A DNA stretch of 32,635 nucleotides from Acidobacteriota bacterium (lineage in GTDB: Bacteria > Acidobacteriota > Terriglobia > Terriglobales > Acidobacteriaceae). The position numbers and the translations under genes were made by a program. Position 1 is the stretch's first letter, and each line of letters starts with the position of its first letter. The stretch lies in NCBI GenBank assembly GCA_021846945.1, contig JAJZVZ010000043.1, positions 1-32,635 on the forward strand. Reading direction: 5' to 3'. Below, piece by piece: positions 23,551-31,687 of the stretch. The notes under the pieces are model-generated. The model did no database searches. It had not been told where the DNA came from and saw only the letters and a list, made by a program, of their open reading frames with translations.

Positions 23551-24555
23551 ATGAGTCCTTATGCTTCCCCGTCTGTCGGCGTACGACTCGATGAAGGTAT
23601 CGCTTCTGCAGTGCGTATGGGACTTACGTCCGCTCCCAAATGGTTACCCCCGTGGCTGTTTTACGATGCGGCTGGCTCGCGGCTTTTTGAAGCAATCACC
23701 GAACTGCCGGAATACTATTTGACGCGCACCGAGCGGAGCATTCTGGCCGCACATGCGCCGGAGATGATTGCGCCGGCTCCGGCCCATACCGCAAACCATT
23801 TGAAATTGCGCATCACCGAGTTGGGCGCAGGTTCCGCGGATAAGACGCGGCTTCTGCTGCGGGCCGCGGTGGAGCGGCAGGGCACGGTGCGTTACGAACC
23901 GCTCGACGTCTCAGCCAGCGCGCTGCGAGCGGCCCGCGAGCGCATCGAGCGCGAGTTCCCCGCGGTGAGCGTGGCGCCGCAGGTTGTGGATTACACGCGC
24001 GGGAACGGAAGCGGACTCGGACTGGAGCCCGTAGAGAGCGGCGAACGGCGGCTGGTGCTTTACATCGGATCGAGCATCGGCAACTTCGAGCATGAGGATG
24101 CAATGCGGCTTTTACGCCGGGTGCGGGAGGCACTGCGACCTGGCGACGGTCTGCTGCTGGGCGTGGACCTCGTGAAAGAAGAACACACGCTGCTGGCAGC
24201 CTACAACGATGCGGCCGGCGTAACGGCAGCCTTCAACAGGAACATGCTGGAGCGTCTCAACCACGAATTGGGCGCCAACTTTGATGTTGATAACTTCGCG
24301 CACCGGGCCGTCTGGAATCGTGGCGCGTCGCGGATTGAGATGCACCTTGAAAGCCGATATGCGCAACGCGTGCGCCTCGCCTCCTTGGATCTTGACGTGA
24401 GATTTGCGCAGGGTGAAACCATTCACACCGAAAACAGCTACAAGTACGCGCCCGGCCAGGCAGAGGCCATGCTGGTTCAAGCTGGATTCAAAGCGGAGCA
24501 GTGTTGGATGGACGAGCGCGGATGGTTTGCAGTTTGCCTCGGAGAGGTGGCATAG
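23551..24555 (+). CDS. egtD: L-histidine N-alpha-methyltransferase EgtD
   Basis: The 334-residue SAM-dependent enzyme trimethylates histidine to hercynine, the first step of ergothioneine synthesis. The family start is WLPPWLFYDAAGSRLFEAIT then ELPEYYLTRTE. The SAM-binding motif is ITELGAGSADKTR (about 88-100), with GSSIGNFEHEDAM and LLLGVDLVKE further on and a C-terminal GETIHTENSYKY. It follows egtB closely in the same operon. No egtC or egtE homologue is seen, as in many two-gene ergothioneine clusters. It converges with the GH27 gene. Confidence 0.93.
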   Translation: MSPYASPSVGVRLDEGIASAVRMGLTSAPKWLPPWLFYDAAGSRLFEAITELPEYYLTRTERSILAAHAPEMIAPAPAHTANHLKLRITELGAGSADKTRLLLRAAVERQGTVRYEPLDVSASALRAARERIEREFPAVSVAPQVVDYTRGNGSGLGLEPVESGERRLVLYIGSSIGNFEHEDAMRLLRRVREALRPGDGLLLGVDLVKEEHTLLAAYNDAAGVTAAFNRNMLERLNHELGANFDVDNFAHRAVWNRGASRIEMHLESRYAQRVRLASLDLDVRFAQGETIHTENSYKYAPGQAEAMLVQAGFKAEQCWMDERGWFAVCLGEVA

Positions 24556-24568
24556 CGATTCGTGTTGC

Positions 24569-24594
24569 GCCCCATTCTACCGCCCGGATGGGGC
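24569..24594. terminator. Possible hairpin between convergent egtD and GH27 genes
   Basis: GCCCCAT (24569-24575) and ATGGGGC (24588-24594) are exact complements with a 12-base loop, just after the egtD stop. No T tract follows on either strand, so a terminator role is tentative. Confidence 0.35.
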
Positions 24595-24622
24595 TGCAGC
24601 CGGGGCGCCTACGGTTGCCCGC

Positions 24623-25849
24623 TTACTTTGGCTGCGGGAGGCGAACCAGCAGAATATCGTGACTGGCAATCTCGATCGGCATGTTGCTGGTCAGGGTCAC
24701 TTCCTTACCCGTCCACAGATCTTTGCCTCTCTGCGGCCCATGCAGACCGAGTTTAGCCAGGTTCAGATGGAATGGATGGGACGAGTAGCGATTAGCACCG
24801 GCGTTGAGCACGGCCACGGCCAGTGCGCCGCCGACGAGGTGGCGTGTCCAGACATCCACTTCGCCCTCAGTGTAAATGCGGCTTCCCTCGCGGCCTAGCC
24901 GGTCCTGGTCGAGTGCGATCACGTCGCGGTTGGTCAGGACGTCTCTGACCTCAGGGGTCATGTGCGGCAGGTCGTTGCCTGCGAGCAGCGGCGCGGCCAG
25001 CATGGCCCATATTGAGAAGTGGGAGCGGTCTTCAGCCAGCGTCAGTTTGCCGTTGCCCACCTCCAGCATGTCGGGATCGTTCCAGTGCCCGGGCCCCGCG
25101 TACCTTGCCAGTCCGTCCTGCTGGCTGAGGATCGCGTAAATGCGGTCCCAGTTGGGCTGAATGTCCCGCGTGGTGCGCCACAGGTTGGCGCCGGTTGAGG
25201 GTGCCCACTCCCACGCGGCATCCCGCCCGCCCATGCTGAGGGAGTAGACCATGGGACGGCCCGTAGCCCTGAGCGCGTTGCCCATCTTGGTGAAAGCTGC
25301 TTCCATCAGGCGCATCTGCTCAGCCGGGTCGTTCGGCGCCTGTGTGCGCATCACTCCGCGAAAGCTGCACAGGTCGTACTTCAGGTAGTCGATGCCCCAG
25401 GAGGCAAAGAGCCGGACATCCTGAGCTTCGTGGCCCAGCGACCCCTCAAAGCCGGCGCATGTCTTCGGTCCGGGCGAGGAGTAGATGCCAAGTTTCAGGC
25501 CTTTGGAGTGGACGTAATCGGCCAGTGCCTTCATGTCGGGAAACTTCGAGTTGCTCTGCAATTCGCCGTTCGCGTCCCGCTCGCCCTCCCATGTGTCGTC
25601 GATATTCACGTAGACATAGCCGGCGTCTCTCATCCCGGAGGCCACCATCGCATCGGCCGCGGCGCGGATGTCCTTATCGGTGACATTGCGGCGAAAGTAG
25701 TTCCAGCTATTCCAGCCCATGGGTGGCGTTTGCGCCACCATCTGCGACCGTGGAGGTTGGGTAGCCTTGTGCGTCCGCGGAGTTTGAGATGCCGCAGTAA
25801 GAGTGGCCAGGGCAAGTACGGCGATAGCGGATGAAGCAACGAGACGCAT
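24623..25849 (-). CDS. GH27 family alpha-galactosidase paralogue with altered pocket
   Basis: The 408-residue exported glycosidase cleaves, or once cleaved, terminal alpha-galactose. A signal peptide (about 1-21) leads to the TIM barrel starting TPPMGWNSWNYF. The catalytic nucleophile is D159 in YLKYDLC and the acid/base is D229 in WRTTRDI. NIDDTWEG, GLKLGIYSSPG and HWNDPDMLEVGN are also family marks. A small C-terminal beta domain follows. Compared with the tandem copy, the segment CQYGWD reads SMGGRD (205-210), and TTGDI reads TTRDI. That removes a cysteine expected to pair with the one after the nucleophile and an aromatic residue near the substrate. The ATG at 25849 was chosen because it starts the signal peptide and has GAGGG about 9 bases upstream. 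An upstream open extension looks spurious. Confidence 0.9.
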   Translation of the reverse strand: MRLVASSAIAVLALATLTAASQTPRTHKATQPPRSQMVAQTPPMGWNSWNYFRRNVTDKDIRAAADAMVASGMRDAGYVYVNIDDTWEGERDANGELQSNSKFPDMKALADYVHSKGLKLGIYSSPGPKTCAGFEGSLGHEAQDVRLFASWGIDYLKYDLCSFRGVMRTQAPNDPAEQMRLMEAAFTKMGNALRATGRPMVYSLSMGGRDAAWEWAPSTGANLWRTTRDIQPNWDRIYAILSQQDGLARYAGPGHWNDPDMLEVGNGKLTLAEDRSHFSIWAMLAAPLLAGNDLPHMTPEVRDVLTNRDVIALDQDRLGREGSRIYTEGEVDVWTRHLVGGALAVAVLNAGANRYSSHPFHLNLAKLGLHGPQRGKDLWTGKEVTLTSNMPIEIASHDILLVRLPQPK

Positions 25850-25894
25850 GAGTGAAACCCTCGCTGGAGAGCTATAGGGGAAATAGTATGCCGC
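25850..25894 (-). promoter_or_regulatory. Upstream box shared by the two GH27 genes (copy 1)
   Basis: The minus strand reads GCGGCATACTATTTCCCC beginning 45 bases before the start codon. The other GH27 gene has GCAGCATAGTATTCCTCT at 46 bases. The box probably marks a conserved -10 or operator region kept after duplication. Confidence 0.35.
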
Positions 25895-25990
25895 AGAAGA
25901 AGAATCGGTCGAGGTCCGTGATCCCCCATCCCGGCCGCACAAGCAAAGGCGCGGCAAGGATGGAGCATCCGGAGAAATGAGGGTTGAAGA

Positions 25991-27202
25991 TTACTTCGGC
26001 TGCGGGATGCGGACCAGCAGAATATCGTGGCTGGCAATCTCGATGGGCATATGGTCACTCAGCGTAACCTCTTTGCCCGTCCACAGGTCCTTGCCATTCT
26101 GCGGACCATGCAGGCCGAGCCTGGCCAGGTCCAGATGGAAGGGGTGTGTCGAGTAGCGGTCGGAGCCGGCATTGACGATGGCTACCGCCATAGCACCGCC
26201 GGAGAGATGGCGGGTCCAGATATCCACTTCACCCTCCGAGTAGATTCGCGTGCCCTCACGGCCCAGCCGGTCCTGGTCAATAGCAATCACGTCGCGGTTG
26301 GTCAGGATGTCGCGGACCTCGGGGGTCATGTGCGGCAGGTCGTTGCCTGCGAGCAGCGGCGCGGCCAGCATGGCCCACATGGAAAAGTGCGTGCGGTTCT
26401 CCGCCAGCGTGAGCTTGCCGTTGCCGACTTCGAGCATATCCGGATCATTCCAGTGGCCGGGACCTGCATATTTGGCCAGGCCGGCCTGCTCATTCATGAG
26501 CGAGTAGATACTTTGCCACTCGGGCCGGATGTCGCCTGTCGTCCGCCACAGGTTGCCGCCCACTGAGGGCGCCCACTCCCATACCGCGTCCCATCCGTAC
26601 TGGCAGAGCGAATACACGATGGGGCGTCCGGTTGCCCTCAGCGCCTTGCCCATTTTGTCGTAGGCGGCCACCATCAGGCGCATCTGCTCGGCCTTGTCAT
26701 TCGGCGCCTGCGCCGCCATCACGTCCTTGCGGAAGCTGCAGAGGTCGTACTTCAGGTAGTCGATGCCCCAGGAAGCATAGAGCTGCGCATCCTGAGATTC
26801 GTGGTCGAGTGAAGCCGGAAAGCCGGCACAGGTCCTCGATCCCGGCCCCGAATAGATGCCGAGCTTCAGGCCCTTGGAGTGAACGTAGTCTGCCAGCGCC
26901 TTCATGTCGGGAAACTTCGAGTTGGTGTGCAGCACGCCATTGGCATCGCGCTCGCCTTCCCATGTGTCGTCGATGTTGACGTAGATGTAGCCGGCATCTC
27001 GCATGCCCGAAGACACCAGAGCATCGGCGGCGTTGCGCACATCCTGGTCGGTCACGTTCCGGTGGAAATAGTTCCAGCTATTCCAGCCCATCGGCGGCGT
27101 CTGGGCCACTTTCGTCGAGGATGCGCTGGAGGATGACTGGGCTGCGGTAGCCATCGAGGCCAGGGCAAGTGCGGCAAGGCAGAGCGAAGCGGAAATGCGC
27201 AT
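25991..27202 (-). CDS. GH27 family alpha-galactosidase
   Basis: The 403-residue exported enzyme removes terminal alpha-linked galactose from glycans. A signal peptide (about 1-21, ending ATAAQ) is followed by a GH27 TIM barrel starting TPPMGWNSWNYF. The nucleophile is D153 in YLKYDLC and the acid/base D224 in WRTTGDI. The expected CQYGWD block (C200, Y202, W204) is intact, as are NIDDTWEGE and HWNDPDMLEV. A C-terminal beta domain includes GKDLWTGKEVTL and ends near PIEIASHDILLVRIPQPK. It is the likely active member of a tandem pair, 141 bases upstream of copy 1 on the same strand, and divergent from the GH43 gene. Confidence 0.93.
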   Translation of the reverse strand: MRISASLCLAALALASMATAAQSSSSASSTKVAQTPPMGWNSWNYFHRNVTDQDVRNAADALVSSGMRDAGYIYVNIDDTWEGERDANGVLHTNSKFPDMKALADYVHSKGLKLGIYSGPGSRTCAGFPASLDHESQDAQLYASWGIDYLKYDLCSFRKDVMAAQAPNDKAEQMRLMVAAYDKMGKALRATGRPIVYSLCQYGWDAVWEWAPSVGGNLWRTTGDIRPEWQSIYSLMNEQAGLAKYAGPGHWNDPDMLEVGNGKLTLAENRTHFSMWAMLAAPLLAGNDLPHMTPEVRDILTNRDVIAIDQDRLGREGTRIYSEGEVDIWTRHLSGGAMAVAIVNAGSDRYSTHPFHLDLARLGLHGPQNGKDLWTGKEVTLSDHMPIEIASHDILLVRIPQPK

Positions 27203-27248
27203 ACGTAAAAATTCTCCTGAAAACTTTTTCAGAGGAATACTATGCTGC
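27203..27248 (-). promoter_or_regulatory. Upstream box and palindrome of the GH27 gene (copy 2)
   Basis: The minus strand has GCAGCATAGTATTCCTCT starting 46 bases before the ATG, matching the box of the neighbouring copy. Between box and start lies the palindrome CTGAAAA-CT-TTTTCAG (27217-27232), directly next to the AGGAG ribosome-binding site. It could be an operator or a hairpin affecting translation. Confidence 0.35.
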
Positions 27249-27384
27249 CTGCCCCCGGTTGGGCAATCAAAGAGTGTATATGTTGTGAAGACGCCGGGAA
27301 ATGCTCACCGTCTTCAGCCTGCTGAGGAGTCTGCGCAGGTGAGCGCGCGAAAATGGAAACACTGATACATCTGAAGGGGATTCG

Positions 27385-28374
27385 ATGAAGAAACTTGCTT
27401 TTTGGGTGGCAGGACTTCTTGTGCTGCCGATGACGGCGGCGACCTTGCATGCGGCAACGGGAACCATCAAGCCCGGAGCGCCGTGGTTCGATACCAGCGG
27501 CCGGCGCATCCAGGCGCACGGCGGCGGCATGACGGTGTGGAAGCATACCTACTACTGGTTTGGCGAAGACCGCTCGCAGACCAACGATCCCGCCAAACGC
27601 TACGTTGCCTGCTACTCATCGAAGGATCTGGTGCACTGGAAGTTCCGCGGCCAGGCGCTGGCGCTCGCCGATCCTGAAAACCTGGGGCCGCACTGGGTAC
27701 TGGAGCGGCCGAAGGTGTATGTAAACCCGCGCACGCACAAGTTTGTGATGTATGCGCACCTGGACAATGCGCATTACCGGTTGGCCCGGGTGATGGTCGC
27801 GGTGAGCGACCACATCAACGGGCCGTACAAGTATGTGAAGAGCTTCAGGCCGCTCAACGAGGAGAGCCGCGACATCGGGCAGTTTGTGGATGACGACGGG
27901 GCGGCGTACCTGATCTTCGAGTCGCGGCCGACGCGAGGATTCTTCATCGCGAAGCTGACGGACGACTATATGAACGTGGAAAAGACCGCCTTCATTCACG
28001 CGCCGCTGGAAGGCGGAGCGCTGGTGCACTACGACGGGCTCTACTACGTGGTAGGGTCGCACATGACCGGCTGGCGGCCCAACCCGGACGTGTATGCAAC
28101 GGCCCCCGCCATCACCGGCCCGTGGACGGAGTTCAGGAACATCGCGCCGCCGGAGGCGAATACCTACAACGCGCAATCGACCATGCTTTTTGCGGTGAAG
28201 GGTTCGAAGAAGACCGCGGTCATCTTCATGGGAGACATCTGGGAGCCGCGCACGCTGTGGGATTCGCGCTACCTGTGGATGCCGCTGGAGATGGGGAACG
28301 GCACGATGCATCTGCCCCCGCCGCAGCCCTGGACGATCAACGTGAAGACGGGCGAGACTGCGCTCAAGCAATGA
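27385..28374 (+). CDS. GH43 family glycosidase, exo-beta-1,3-galactanase-like (GH43_24)
   Basis: The 329-residue exported enzyme has a signal peptide (about 1-24) and a five-bladed propeller domain. RIQAHGGGMTVWKHTYYWFG near the start is typical of exo-beta-1,3-galactanases, which release galactose from arabinogalactan main chains. Candidate catalytic residues are E107 in VLERPK, E209 in LEGGALVHYDG (acid) and Q264 in YNAQSTM. In the fungal enzyme Pc1,3Gal43A a glutamine in this position is thought to replace the usual aspartate base. No carbohydrate-binding module is attached. AAGGGGA lies before the ATG. It is divergent from two GH27 genes, which suits combined attack on galactose-rich plant polymers. 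Confidence 0.85.
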   Translation: MKKLAFWVAGLLVLPMTAATLHAATGTIKPGAPWFDTSGRRIQAHGGGMTVWKHTYYWFGEDRSQTNDPAKRYVACYSSKDLVHWKFRGQALALADPENLGPHWVLERPKVYVNPRTHKFVMYAHLDNAHYRLARVMVAVSDHINGPYKYVKSFRPLNEESRDIGQFVDDDGAAYLIFESRPTRGFFIAKLTDDYMNVEKTAFIHAPLEGGALVHYDGLYYVVGSHMTGWRPNPDVYATAPAITGPWTEFRNIAPPEANTYNAQSTMLFAVKGSKKTAVIFMGDIWEPRTLWDSRYLWMPLEMGNGTMHLPPPQPWTINVKTGETALKQ

Positions 28375-28398
28375 TTGCCCCAAGCGTGTTGGCGTCCC

Positions 28399-28433
28399 CC
28401 ATCCTTTCTGTGAAGGAGCTGCGGAAAGGATGG
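28399..28433. terminator. Hairpin between convergent GH43 and lipoprotein genes
   Basis: CCATCCTTTC (28399-28408) and GAAAGGATGG (28424-28433) are exact complements, a 10-base-pair stem with a 15-base loop, placed between two converging genes. No T tract follows, so termination would be inefficient or factor-aided. Confidence 0.45.
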
Positions 28434-28462
28434 AGCCGGCGTGAGCGCTATCACACAGGGGT

Positions 28463-29710
28463 CTATTCCTCTTCGACAATGAGATATGGGACTTGAGGCG
28501 GCCCCTCAAAGTAAACCAGCGTCGTGGGGTAGGCCGAATTCGGATTATTGGCCCATATGTCTGAGCCGCTCCCCGAGATCCCGACAGGCCGCGGCATCGT
28601 ATCGCCCGTGACCCGCATTCCGACCAGCGCGTAGCCGTTCGTATCGTTTCCGCCAAAGGCGCTTATGATGTATCCTTGATCGGCCATCGCCCGTGCCGCT
28701 GAAGCGATGTTCGGCGGCGAAACAATCTGCGCGGTGGTTTCGTAGGCGGTCGTGGTGTCGCCCTGCCAGCTGTAGGAGATGACGTCCGCCATTCCCGTAC
28801 TTGCGTCGAGACCCAAGGCGGTCACGACCCGGCTAGCGGCGCCGTCGGCTGCAACGGTGGTGGCAAGCTGCGATTGCGGCACGGTTTCCATCCGGTAATC
28901 GAAACCGCCGGCCTGCGTTTGCACCCAGGCTGCAGCAATCGTCCCGACCTGAGGTTCCGCGTCAAGACTGATGATGACAATGTTTCCTCGCGCATTGAGG
29001 GATTGTAGATCGGAGTTCATGGAGCTATAGCTCCCTTCCGAGTAATACATCGTCAGGCCGGTCATGCCCGCCGGGAGATTGTACGCCACGTAATTGTAAG
29101 CACAGTCAGTAGGACCACAGGCCGAGCTTGTTCCCAAAGTAAGCGGCGTACCGATGTAATTGGTGTAATAGCTATACACTCCCGGAATGATGTTGTCTTT
29201 TGTGCCGTGCTGCATAAAGCCTGGCGAGGGAATGGGGATTTGTTCGAAGAGCAGGTAACGCAGGTCGCCGATGGCTGGGGCGCGTGGGCCGGCGGTCAGC
29301 GTCGCAGCATTGCTCTCGACGTGGCTGGTGAGGTTGCTCACGATCACCTGATAGGTCGAGCCGCTATCGGCGAGTGTGATGTTGGGTGTGGTGTAAGAGG
29401 AACTGTTTGCGCCATCAATCGGGACGCCGTTCTTGAGCCACTCATAGTAAATGGGCGCGGTCCCGGTGGCAGCGACGGTAAACGTAGCCGGGCGGCCGAT
29501 GGGCACGGCCAGGTTTGCGGGCTGCGTGGTGATGGCGACGTCTTTTGGCGGAGTTGGTGCCGGCCCAGAGCCGTAGCCGGCTGGCGTCGAGCAGCCCGCC
29601 GTTAGGAGTGCGGCGCAAACAAGGAATGCGATTATGGGAATCCTCTTTTTGAAGTTCGCGGAGAAGCAGCGCGCTGAGTTGAGGGAAACAGGGGCGCGGG
29701 ACGAACGCAT
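28463..29710 (-). CDS. Lipoprotein with an Ig-like domain, unknown function
   Basis: The 415-residue product has a lipoprotein signal with lipobox LTAGC (C40) and a Thr/Pro linker. An immunoglobulin-like domain follows (about 55-130, from ITTQPANLAVPIGRPATFTV to DSGSTYQVIVSN). The remaining 280 residues show no domain I recognise. They contain ARGNIVIISLDAEPQVGTIA, FDYRMETVPQSQLATTVAAD and GYIISAFGGNDTNGYALVGM, the last resembling repeated sensor-like or beta segments. The start at 29710 has GGAG about 8 bases upstream. A GTG at 29746 is less likely. It ends with acidic EEE. The gene is 51 bases past the end of the DUF2846-like gene on the same strand. Confidence 0.75.
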   Translation of the reverse strand: MRSSRAPVSLNSARCFSANFKKRIPIIAFLVCAALLTAGCSTPAGYGSGPAPTPPKDVAITTQPANLAVPIGRPATFTVAATGTAPIYYEWLKNGVPIDGANSSSYTTPNITLADSGSTYQVIVSNLTSHVESNAATLTAGPRAPAIGDLRYLLFEQIPIPSPGFMQHGTKDNIIPGVYSYYTNYIGTPLTLGTSSACGPTDCAYNYVAYNLPAGMTGLTMYYSEGSYSSMNSDLQSLNARGNIVIISLDAEPQVGTIAAAWVQTQAGGFDYRMETVPQSQLATTVAADGAASRVVTALGLDASTGMADVISYSWQGDTTTAYETTAQIVSPPNIASAARAMADQGYIISAFGGNDTNGYALVGMRVTGDTMPRPVGISGSGSDIWANNPNSAYPTTLVYFEGPPQVPYLIVEEE

Positions 29711-29761
29711 GGTTGTTCTCCATTTCGTGGGCGGTGATCGAATCACTGCGCCGATTACGTC

Positions 29762-30340
29762 TCATTTTGGCTTCGAAACGCTCTGGGGATAGGAGGCGAT
29801 CATATACAGCGCTTGATCTCGATTGGTCTGATCAAATTCCAGACCGTGACCTTCGTATCCCGAAGATTGCCGTATGCGGAAGTAATAAACTCTTCCCGCT
29901 TCTGCCATAAGGGGAGCGAACTCCATCTCCCGGCCCGGGGAGAAATGCGACTGCGGATTTACGCAGAAGTGGTGTTCCCCCGGTGCCACGTAAACAGAAA
30001 AATAGGAATAATTTTGAACGGCTCCTATCCAGGCGCCATCCATTCCGACCTTGGTGGTAAATGCGCCAAGGAGATCATGCGTGCTTATCAAGCCTAAGTC
30101 CTGGATGAAATAGACGAGCGCCTTTTGCGGGTTAGGTTGCGTAAGCTCGTGCTGAGTATCGTCCAATTTCACATCAAAATTGATGCTTTTCGATCCGCAG
30201 GCTTGCTTCACAATGGCGGTCTTGTCCAGGGTCTGGGCGGACTCCGCTGCTGCCTGCTGCGGAAGTGCGCAAAACAGGAGGGGGATGCTCAGGAGGGCAG
30301 GCCAGAGGAATTTACGCGGGGGGGGTGAGTCGTGAAGCAT
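29762..30340 (-). CDS. DUF2846-like secreted protein
   Basis: The 192-residue product has a signal peptide (about 1-32, ending AAAES) and a beta-rich body with ALVYFIQDLGL, TTKVGMDGAWIGAVQNYSYF, VYVAPGEHHFCVNPQS and AEAGRVYYFRIRQ. That order, in which a carried molecule is presented through a P-G-x-H-x-F motif, matches DUF2846-type proteins, whose role is unknown. AAGGAG lies 9 bases before the ATG. It is preceded by a leader with a perfect 11-base-pair hairpin and a candidate promoter. Confidence 0.75.
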   Translation of the reverse strand: MLHDSPPPRKFLWPALLSIPLLFCALPQQAAAESAQTLDKTAIVKQACGSKSINFDVKLDDTQHELTQPNPQKALVYFIQDLGLISTHDLLGAFTTKVGMDGAWIGAVQNYSYFSVYVAPGEHHFCVNPQSHFSPGREMEFAPLMAEAGRVYYFRIRQSSGYEGHGLEFDQTNRDQALYMIASYPQSVSKPK

Positions 30341-30384
30341 TCATCGAATCTCCTTTTTGATCGTGCAACGTTCATCAGAAAGGT

Positions 30385-30420
30385 CATCGAACGCGGGTCC
30401 GGGCGGAGACGCGTTCGATG
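30385..30420. promoter_or_regulatory. Perfect 11-base-pair hairpin in the DUF2846 gene leader
   Basis: CATCGAACGCG (30385-30395) and CGCGTTCGATG (30410-30420) are exact complements with a 14-base loop. It lies 45 bases before the start codon and downstream of the candidate promoter. There is no T tract on either side, so a leader structure or operator is as likely as a terminator for the upstream dehydrogenase gene. Confidence 0.5.
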
Positions 30421-30461
30421 GCTAGGACATCGAGTTTCAATGCGTTGGAATTTCGGCTGCC

Positions 30462-30488
30462 AGTATACAGCCGAGATTAGCCAGTCAA
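30462..30488 (-). promoter_or_regulatory. Candidate promoter of the DUF2846-like gene
   Basis: On the minus strand TTGACT (30488-30483) and TATACT (30467-30462) are 15 bases apart, with TG just before the -10 box. The -10 is inside a small inverted repeat, CGGCTG-N8-CAGCCG (30454-30473), which may bind a regulator. The spacing is shorter than optimal. Confidence 0.4.
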
Positions 30489-30621
30489 GCAAAAATAATC
30501 CGGAAGGCATTACCAAAGTGCGAGAAAGATTGTGAATTATCTCGCGTGGATGGGAGATAACTCGCATCGATGGGACAGGATTTCGGAGACAGAATTCCGC
30601 AAATTCTCAACGAGGACCGCT

Positions 30622-31677
30622 CTACTTCAGCGAATTCAGCGAGCTCATGTCAATGACGAAGCGGTATTTGACGTCCTGCTTCAACATCCGCTCGAAGGCT
30701 TCGTTGATCTTCTGGATGGGGATGACTTCGACGTCGGCGGTGATGTTGTGCCGGCCGCAGTAGTCGAGCATCTCCTGCGTTTCGGGCATGCCGCCGATCA
30801 TGGAGCCGGCGATGGATGCGCGGCGAGTGATCAGGTTGAAGGCGTCAAAGGTGGGATGCTGCTCGGGCAGGCCGACGACGGCCATGGTGGCGTCCTGCTT
30901 GAGCAGAGCCAGGTAGTCATCGAGCGAGTGCTGCGCGGAGACGGCGTCGAGGATGAAGTCGAAGGAGTTGGCGTGGGCCTTCATGGCGTTGGCGTCAGTG
31001 GAGAGCACGACCTCATTGGCGCCGAGGCGGAGAGCATCTTCCTTCTTCCTGAGCGAGGTGGTGAACTGGACGACGTGCGCGCCGAAGGAGTGGGCAAACT
31101 TGAGCGCCATGTGACCGAGGCCGCCGAGACCCACAAGGCCCACCTTCATGCCGGGACCGACCTTCCAATGGCGCAGCGGCGAGTAGGTGGTAATGCCGGC
31201 GCAGAGCAGCGGAGCCACACCGGCCAGATCGAGATTGGCCGGCACGGTATGAGCAAAGCGCTCATCGACCACGTAATTATTTGAGTAGCCGCCCATGGTG
31301 ATGGAGCCGTCGACGCGGTCTTTGGAGGCGTAGGTCAGCGTGACGCCTTCCTGGCAGAAGTGCTCTTCGCCGCGCTTGCAGGGCGCGCACTGGCGGCAGG
31401 AATCCACAATCACGCCGATGGCGGCGATCTCGCCTGCCTTGAATTTGGTGACGGCGCTGCCGGCGGCGGTGACGCGGCCTACGATCTCGTGGCCGGGCAC
31501 AAGCGGGTAGATGGACTGGCCCCATTCGTTGCGCGCCATGTGCAGGTCAGAGTGGCAGACGCCGCAGTAGAGGATCTCGACAGCGATCTCCGTAGCGCCG
31601 GGTTCACGGCGGGTAAAGGAAAAGGGCGCGAGCGGGGAGTGTTTGTCAGATGTGGCATAACCTTTGGATGAGGGCAT
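30622..31677 (-). CDS. Zinc-dependent NAD(P)-alcohol dehydrogenase (cinnamyl-alcohol/YahK type)
   Basis: The 351-residue cytoplasmic MDR enzyme interconverts alcohols and aldehydes, probably with NADPH. Catalytic zinc ligands are in GVCHSDLH (C41) and PGHE (H63, E64). The structural zinc cysteines are in CRQCAPCKRGEEHFC (C94, C97, C100, C108). The cofactor fold carries GLVGLGGLGHMALKFAHSFG, and TTSLRKKEDALRLGANEVVL follows. The overall order matches broad-range aldehyde reductases of the YahK/AdhC group. The frame opens at 31797, but the ATG at 31677 has AAGGA about 9 bases upstream and gives the family start. It appears to stand alone. Confidence 0.9.
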   Translation of the reverse strand: MPSSKGYATSDKHSPLAPFSFTRREPGATEIAVEILYCGVCHSDLHMARNEWGQSIYPLVPGHEIVGRVTAAGSAVTKFKAGEIAAIGVIVDSCRQCAPCKRGEEHFCQEGVTLTYASKDRVDGSITMGGYSNNYVVDERFAHTVPANLDLAGVAPLLCAGITTYSPLRHWKVGPGMKVGLVGLGGLGHMALKFAHSFGAHVVQFTTSLRKKEDALRLGANEVVLSTDANAMKAHANSFDFILDAVSAQHSLDDYLALLKQDATMAVVGLPEQHPTFDAFNLITRRASIAGSMIGGMPETQEMLDYCGRHNITADVEVIPIQKINEAFERMLKQDVKYRFVIDMSSLNSLK

Positions 31678-31687
31678 AGTAATGATT

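Noticed and set aside
27616-28656. Minus-strand frame opposite the GH43 gene
   Set aside because: It mirrors a gene with recognised GH43 motifs and has an Arg/His-rich composition typical of antisense frames.
30532-30580. Short direct repeat resembling CTCGCGTGGATGGGA and CTCGCATCGATGGGA
   Set aside because: Only two imperfect copies without regular spacing to further units, so neither a CRISPR array nor a clear operator array.
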